A DNA stretch of 35,780 nucleotides from an uncultured Lachnospiraceae bacterium (GTDB lineage Bacteria > Bacillota > Clostridia > Lachnospirales > Lachnospiraceae): the NCBI GenBank assembly GCA_944380025.1, contig CALWGL010000003.1, positions 1 through 35,780 of the forward strand. Reading direction: 5' to 3'. Shown in pieces: positions 31,802-35,780 of this stretch. The notes under the pieces are model-generated. The model was not told where the DNA came from and searched no databases. It saw nothing but the letters and a program-made list of their open reading frames with translations. The position numbers were made by a program, and so were the translations under genes. Within the stretch, counting starts at the first letter, position 1; the number at the start of each line of letters is the position of its first letter.

Positions 31802-32383
31802 ATGGATCAGGAAACAAGAATGATGTTTGAACTGATTATTGATAAAATGGACACCCACTTTGAGGCCATAGACAAAAAGTTCGATGCTGTGAGTGAGCGT
31901 TTCGATGGCATCGACAGAAGACTCGACGCCATGGATGAACGTTTCGACGGCATCGACAGAAGGCTCGACGCCATGGATGAACGCTTCGACGGCATCGACA
32001 CAAGGCTCGATGCCATGGATGAACGCTTCGACGGCATCGACAAAAGGCTCGACGCCATGGATGAACGCTTTGACGGCATCGACAAAAGGTTTGATGCCAT
32101 GGATGAACGGCTCGACGCCATGGATGAACGCTTTGACGGCATCGACAGAAGGTTCGATGCCATAGACGGACAGCTTGCCGTTATCAACGGCCGTCTTGAT
32201 ACACTGGAAAATACGGTCGGATATCTCAAGGCGCGGCAGGACAGGGATTCCCGCAAGCTGAACGATCTGCAGCTCCAGATGAAAATCTTCGAAAGGGACA
32301 CCCAGCGTAATTTTGCCCGGCTGAATGATTCCATCGATACGATCGTTGAAGTGCTGAAGCTGAACGGACTGATTCCGCGTTAA
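31802..32383 (+). CDS. Coiled-coil repeat protein of unknown function
   Basis: This protein of about 193 residues starts MDQETRMMFELIIDKMD, followed by 14-residue repeats of the type RFDGIDRRLDAMDE and ending in a further helical segment (LQLQMKIFERDTQRNFARL). Hydrophobic residues recur every seven in hendecad/heptad fashion, so it should form a long parallel or trimeric coiled coil. It has no signal peptide, membrane helix or cysteines. Two starts have good ribosome sites: ATG 31802 (GGAGG, 5 bases away) and GTG 31748 (AAGGAG, 7 bases away), the latter adding 18 residues. Proteins of this repeat type are frequent in clostridial accessory DNA and have no established function. It converges with the phospholipase D-like gene. 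Confidence 0.75.
   Translation: MDQETRMMFELIIDKMDTHFEAIDKKFDAVSERFDGIDRRLDAMDERFDGIDRRLDAMDERFDGIDTRLDAMDERFDGIDKRLDAMDERFDGIDKRFDAMDERLDAMDERFDGIDRRFDAIDGQLAVINGRLDTLENTVGYLKARQDRDSRKLNDLQLQMKIFERDTQRNFARLNDSIDTIVEVLKLNGLIPR
31898..32170 (+). repeat. Six tandem 42-bp coding repeats plus one half unit
   Basis: Full units begin at 31898, 31940, 31982, 32024, 32066 and 32129, with a 21-bp half unit at 32108-32128. Each full unit encodes 14 residues with the plan RFDGID-x-R-[LF]-DAMDE; the last is more diverged. Unit identity is very high at DNA level, pointing to recent expansion and likely copy-number variation. Confidence 0.92.
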
Positions 32384-32461
32384 CCGGAAAGGGGGGCGGG
32401 ATCAGTCCGAATGAAGAAATAGAGATTACCGCTGATGAAATGCAGTCTGTTTTTTGTCGTG

Positions 32462-33886
32462 TTACATTAAAAATCTCGCCCAACCAGCGACGAAGGAAAG
32501 CAGACCTTTCAGCGCGCGCTCCGTCAGGCCGTCCTTCTGAGGCGTCATCCCTTCCGGGGCCAGAACGGTATTGTCGTCCAGCACGGTCAGCGTTTCCCGC
32601 TCATATTCCGCCATTTCCCGGCGCAGATCCGCGTTCAGGCCTTCGCTGTCGATGACCAGCATGAGCTCCGTGTCCAGATATGCGCTGCGCATGTCCCAGT
32701 TAAAGGAACCGATGCCGGAAAGGCGTCCGTCCATGACAAAGCATTTTCCATGATAGGATACTCCGCCGTCATATTCGAGAATGCCGACGCCGGTTTCCAG
32801 AATTTTCTTCCGGTTCTTCGCATAATCCATGGAGCCGAAGGGATTTCCGTTGTTGGCCGCGGAATTGGTCATCATGACCACCTTCTCCACGGACCCGCAG
32901 ACTTCGGAAAGGCGCTGCAGCATCCAGTCATTGCAGATGATATAGGGCGTATGAAAACGCACCTCCTCTTCGGCGCGCTTCATCAGCTCCGTCATCTCAT
33001 AATAGACCACGGGCTCCTTGGCCTGGCAGTGAACGGGGTTGGAAAGCAGCTCGATATGGCTGGTTTCTTCCGTCATTTCCCGATAATCGCAGTCCGTGAA
33101 CCAGTCCGGATGCTCCTCCTGAAGGGAGGCATACCGTTCCTCCAGCGCCGTGCGCGCCTTTGCGACCCTGTTTCCGGCGGAAAGGCCGGGATCGTCCTTC
33201 CAGATCCGGCTCAGGGGAAGCTCCCGGACCTGCGTGAAGTAATCGAGCAGGTCAGAAAGCGACTGTCCCTGTCCCGGCTCTTCGCTGTATACCAGCACGT
33301 CCCAGTCATAGTTTTTATAATTCCCGTAGTCGCCCAGGAAAAAATCATAGGTATTCCGGCCGCCCAGGATATAGGCCGATTCGTCCGCGATCAGATATTT
33401 GTCATGAAGCCTTCCCATCAGCTTCCATGGCTGCAGGAGGTTCACCGGATTATAGATGAAGATCTGTATGTTTTCATGGGAAGAAAGTGCCTGAAAATAC
33501 GGATCCTGCGTTAACTGCAGGTTCTTGAACGCAGGGAAGCCGTCCATCAGGATCTCTACGTTAACGCCCCTGTCAGCCGCGGCAAGAAGCGCTGCCATCA
33601 TATCCTTTCCGCTTTCGTCATTGCGGAATTCAAAGGTGGACAGGATGATCCGCTCTTCTGCATGGGAAATGAGACGGATGCGCTCCGCGAGCGCATCCAC
33701 GTTGTCGGAAAGAACGGCGGCACGTTCCGCGCCCGCCGTTTCCCCATAAAAATTCTTCTGCTCAAACCGTTCCTTTGTCTCTTCACTGACCTTTGGCTGA
33801 CGGACAAAGGGAAGCACGGCTCCGGCCAGGATATAGCAGAGCGCTGCCGCCATCAGGATCAGAAGGATCCGGACTGTTTTTTTCAT
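32462..33886 (-). CDS. Phospholipase D family protein (cardiolipin synthase-like)
   Basis: This 474-residue protein has an N-terminal membrane helix (ILLILMAAALCYILAGAVL) and two HKD motifs, LHDKYLIADESAYILGGRN near residue 160 and YHGKCFVMDGRLSGIGSFN near 380. Two intact motifs make a full phospholipase D active site, as in cardiolipin synthases and related phosphatidyltransferases. The usual two N-terminal helices of ClsA are reduced to one, so it resembles YmdC/ClsC-like or secreted PLD enzymes. GGGAGGAG precedes the ATG. It lies 84 bases behind the esterase gene. The phospholipid substrate is unproven. Confidence 0.88.
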   Translation of the reverse strand: MKKTVRILLILMAAALCYILAGAVLPFVRQPKVSEETKERFEQKNFYGETAGAERAAVLSDNVDALAERIRLISHAEERIILSTFEFRNDESGKDMMAALLAAADRGVNVEILMDGFPAFKNLQLTQDPYFQALSSHENIQIFIYNPVNLLQPWKLMGRLHDKYLIADESAYILGGRNTYDFFLGDYGNYKNYDWDVLVYSEEPGQGQSLSDLLDYFTQVRELPLSRIWKDDPGLSAGNRVAKARTALEERYASLQEEHPDWFTDCDYREMTEETSHIELLSNPVHCQAKEPVVYYEMTELMKRAEEEVRFHTPYIICNDWMLQRLSEVCGSVEKVVMMTNSAANNGNPFGSMDYAKNRKKILETGVGILEYDGGVSYHGKCFVMDGRLSGIGSFNWDMRSAYLDTELMLVIDSEGLNADLRREMAEYERETLTVLDDNTVLAPEGMTPQKDGLTERALKGLLSFVAGWARFLM

Positions 33887-33921
33887 GACTGTAAATTCTC
33901 CTCCCGGTGTTTTCCTGTACA

Positions 33922-33958
33922 GGCGGCCGGGCCCTGACAGGCGCTGTTTCCGGCCGCC
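33922..33958. repeat. GC-rich inverted repeat between esterase and phospholipase D-like genes
   Basis: GGCGGCCGG (33922-33930) and CCGGCCGCC (33950-33958) form a 9-bp stem with a 19-base loop. No T-run follows on the minus strand, so a terminator role is uncertain. Confidence 0.45.
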
Positions 33959-33970
33959 GCAGAGCCTGCG

Positions 33971-34783
33971 TCAGCCCAGCTCCTGATCGGTCTTCAGCCA
34001 CCAGCGCAGGACATCCTGGATCTTTTCATCCCAGTATTTCCACTGATGGTCGCCGGAAGAGCTTTCCGCCGTCAGGTCATAGCCCAGCTCTCTCACCCGC
34101 TTCCAGGCGTTCTGATTTCCCTCGTACAGGAAGTCCTCCGTCCCGCACCAGGCATACAGAGGCGGAAGCGCATTCCCTTCTTTTCCGACGGCAAGCTTCT
34201 GTGCCAGAGTCAGGATCTCGTTGTCGCTGCCCTCTAGATCGGAAAGGCTTCCGAAGATCCCGCGAAACAGCGGCCTTCTGTCGTCGTCCGTTTCCATATG
34301 CTTCTTATAATCCTCCACGATGTCCAGCGCGCCGGACAGGGACGCTCCCGCCCCGAAGGTCTCCGGCGCTCCCAGCGCCAGCTTCCAGGCGCCGTAGCCG
34401 CCCATGGAAAGGCCCGCCGCCAGGGTATCCTCTCTTTTTTCTGACATGCGCGGGAAAAACTCCCGGCAGATGCGGGGCAGCTCCTGCGACACATAGGTCC
34501 AGTACCGGACGCCGTAGGTGGTATCCGTATAAAATCCCAGATGGGTGGTCGGCATTACCACCGCAATCCCGAGACTGCTGACATAGCGTTCGATGGAGGT
34601 CCTTCTCTGCCAGGTCGTCTGATCGTCGCTCAGACCGTGCAGCAGATACATGGTCTTATATTTTCCGTCCGCGGCCGTTCCCTCCATCCCGATCTGCCCG
34701 CTTGTCTGCTGGGGAAGGATCACGTCCATTTCCGCGCACATTCCCAGTACGTCTGAGAAAAAATTCACATGAAGAAGCGCCAT
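33971..34783 (-). CDS. Alpha/beta-hydrolase esterase (EstA / esterase D family)
   Basis: This 270-residue protein belongs to the esterase D/tributyrin esterase family: YLLHGLSDDQTTWQ oxyanion region, nucleophile GLSMGGYGAW, acid in WCGTEDFLY and His in SSGDHQWKYW. No signal peptide is present. Such enzymes split short acyl or feruloyl esters, and in gut clostridia they commonly deacetylate glycans. The start at 34783 has AAAGGAGA; the frame extends 11 codons further without support. It follows the beta-helix gene by 84 bases with a strong hairpin between, suggesting a joint role in glycan processing (inference). Confidence 0.9.
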   Translation of the reverse strand: MALLHVNFFSDVLGMCAEMDVILPQQTSGQIGMEGTAADGKYKTMYLLHGLSDDQTTWQRRTSIERYVSSLGIAVVMPTTHLGFYTDTTYGVRYWTYVSQELPRICREFFPRMSEKREDTLAAGLSMGGYGAWKLALGAPETFGAGASLSGALDIVEDYKKHMETDDDRRPLFRGIFGSLSDLEGSDNEILTLAQKLAVGKEGNALPPLYAWCGTEDFLYEGNQNAWKRVRELGYDLTAESSSGDHQWKYWDEKIQDVLRWWLKTDQELG

Positions 34784-34812
34784 TTTTATTCTCCTTTCCA
34801 GAGAGCGGCGGA

Positions 34813-34848
34813 GCATCCGGGAAATTGCGGATGCAATTTCCCGGATGC
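34813..34848. repeat. Perfect 16-bp stem with 4-base loop between beta-helix and esterase genes
   Basis: GCATCCGGGAAATTGC (34813-34828) and its exact complement (34833-34848) flank GGAT. On the minus strand it is followed not by T but by the esterase leader, so it is an intercistronic hairpin rather than a standard terminator. On the plus strand a T-rich stretch (TTTTTTCTTA) begins about 12 bases later. Confidence 0.75.
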
Positions 34849-34867
34849 CTCTGTTCTCCCTTTTTTC

Positions 34868-35779
34868 TTACCAGAGTCTCTGCCCGTCCGCAGGTTTTGC
34901 GGCGAACGGTCCGGGAAGGATCTGCGCTCCGCGGTGGCTGCCGAAATAATCCCGGTCGAAGGTGATCGGCGTCCCGTCCGGATTCTCAAAGCGTTCCTCC
35001 GGCTCAAAGGCCTTTCCCAGAACATCGCTGTCGATCAGATCGACCGTAAAGCCGTCCAGGAAATCGTACAGATTGGTGGAAGGGACCGGCTTTCCGTCCC
35101 TCAGCTGCACGTCCACCGTTACCTCATGCTCCGTATCCACCAGATTGTGCGTTTCCTTCCTGCAGGCCTTCGCTCCGTTGAAATAAACGTTTCCTTCCAC
35201 CCAGACCGGCAGATGTCCTTCGTGCGCAGGCTCCAGCTTCGCCATGTCAGGGGTGTCCGTATCCATGTCGAACTGGCTGATCCATTCCTCCCAGGTGGGA
35301 TACTCGTCCATCACATGGGTGCCTGCCTCCCGGTTTTCCTCATCGGAGCCTTCCCTGCTGTCGCGCAGGACGGTAAAGGCCTCGGTCGGCCATTTCTGCA
35401 CGAAGATATTATTGTAAAAACGATCGTCGCCGTGCAGGACGGTCATGAAGCCCATCACCTCCGTGCGGTGCGGGATATGATAAGGCGTATAGCGCGGCCC
35501 GGTGCCGCCGCCCACACAGGTGAACGCGCCGCAGATCAGGTTGTGGACCATGGCGACGCCCTCGGTCGCCATCCGCAGGGACGCGTCCGACAGGAGGATG
35601 TTGTTGTCGATCAGCGTGGGGCCGTGTCCCACCTCCACGAAAATATCCTGGCTCATCATGCCGCCCTTTAACTGCTTCGCGAAATCCGGACGCTGATTAT
35701 CATGGAACAGGTTCTGGGTGATGCGGGTTCCCTGCGCCTCCCAGTCGCACCAGATTCCCATGGTACAGTGATGGATGTG
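34868..35779 (-). CDS. C-terminal part of a right-handed beta-helix carbohydrate-active protein (5' end outside window)
   Basis: The visible 303 residues read without stop to the right edge, so the ATG at 35761 is internal: upstream codons give HIHHCT before MGIWCDWEAQG. The sequence shows beta-helix rungs (TRITQNLFHDN, ILLSDASLRMAT, DRFYNNIFVQ, VEGNVYFNG) followed by a C-terminal domain (FDRDYFGSHRG). This arrangement resembles right-handed parallel beta-helix glycosidases such as GH141-like proteins, some of which act on fucosyl or xylosyl residues; the assignment is by eye and substrate is open. It is followed by the esterase gene on the same strand. Confidence 0.72.
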   Translation of the reverse strand, partial: HIHHCTMGIWCDWEAQGTRITQNLFHDNQRPDFAKQLKGGMMSQDIFVEVGHGPTLIDNNILLSDASLRMATEGVAMVHNLICGAFTCVGGGTGPRYTPYHIPHRTEVMGFMTVLHGDDRFYNNIFVQKWPTEAFTVLRDSREGSDEENREAGTHVMDEYPTWEEWISQFDMDTDTPDMAKLEPAHEGHLPVWVEGNVYFNGAKACRKETHNLVDTEHEVTVDVQLRDGKPVPSTNLYDFLDGFTVDLIDSDVLGKAFEPEERFENPDGTPITFDRDYFGSHRGAQILPGPFAAKPADGQRLW

Positions 35780-35780
35780 G

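Noticed and set aside
31898-32170. Regular repeats that might be a CRISPR array
   Set aside because: The units are directly adjacent without unique spacers, are multiples of three and encode a continuous coiled coil.
31807-32334. 175-residue minus-strand frame with Ser/Met repeats
   Set aside because: It is the antisense of the 42-bp coding repeats; the repeat period keeps it open. The plus-strand frame has ribosome sites and a coiled-coil pattern.

Overview
The window looks like the chromosome of an anaerobic gut Firmicute, most likely a Lachnospiraceae-type Clostridium relative. This is inference from gene content: an anaerobic sulfatase-maturase-like radical SAM enzyme, a split ThrE-type exporter, an EstA-like esterase, clostridial-style MraY and Lgt variants, strong AGGAGG-type ribosome sites and moderately high GC. 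No phage structural genes, complete insertion sequences, rRNA or CRISPR arrays are visible. Most genes lie on the minus strand.

Layout. 1-1430 (+): the 3' tip of an unknown gene, then the radical SAM/SPASM enzyme. 6975-1442 (-): a probable operon of a cytidylate kinase-like protein, an aldo/keto reductase, the bifunctional L-fucokinase/GDP-fucose pyrophosphorylase Fkp and a streptomycin-type adenylyltransferase, with a plausible promoter at 7026-7054. 21556-7084 (-): a surface polysaccharide locus of about 14 kb. It holds a small HTH protein, two glycosyltransferases, an ABC-2 polysaccharide exporter (permease and ATPase), three large proteins sharing an unassigned domain (two also carrying a HAD phosphatase domain, one of these a GT2 domain as well), a sortase B-like lipoprotein that has lost its catalytic Cys and His, an LCP ligase, an exported protein of unknown function and a polysaccharide pyruvyl transferase. 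The locus is headed by a near-consensus promoter (TTGACA-17-TAAAAT) carrying a perfect 16-bp palindromic operator and a related second site. A divergent XRE regulator with its own promoter sits opposite, so the arrangement resembles a phage-type repressor switch.

26415-22219 (-): an envelope operon of MraY-like transferase, Lgt, membrane dipeptidase and an SH3-domain protein, ended by a strong terminator. 26591-27385 (+): a PHP-domain phosphoesterase with its own promoter and terminator. 30978-27476 (-): an aminotransferase, a nitroreductase and the two-subunit ThrE/YjjP-YjjB exporter. 31154-31082 (-): tRNA-Thr(CGT) with promoter and terminator. 31202-31801 is a mostly non-coding stretch with a long imperfect hairpin and a possible transposase remnant. 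It is followed by a coiled-coil protein built of 42-bp repeats (+), then minus-strand genes for a phospholipase D-type protein, an EstA-like esterase and the C-terminal part of a beta-helix carbohydrate-active protein that runs off the right edge.

How the genes may work together (inference): the locus builds a glycan on a carrier, exports it by the ABC pathway rather than Wzx/Wzy, decorates it (pyruvate, perhaps fucose supplied as GDP-fucose by Fkp) and attaches it to the wall through the LCP protein. The most unusual points are the shared RDG/SR/DxGW domain, the active-site-dead sortase lipoprotein next to the LCP gene, and the switch-like regulatory region.
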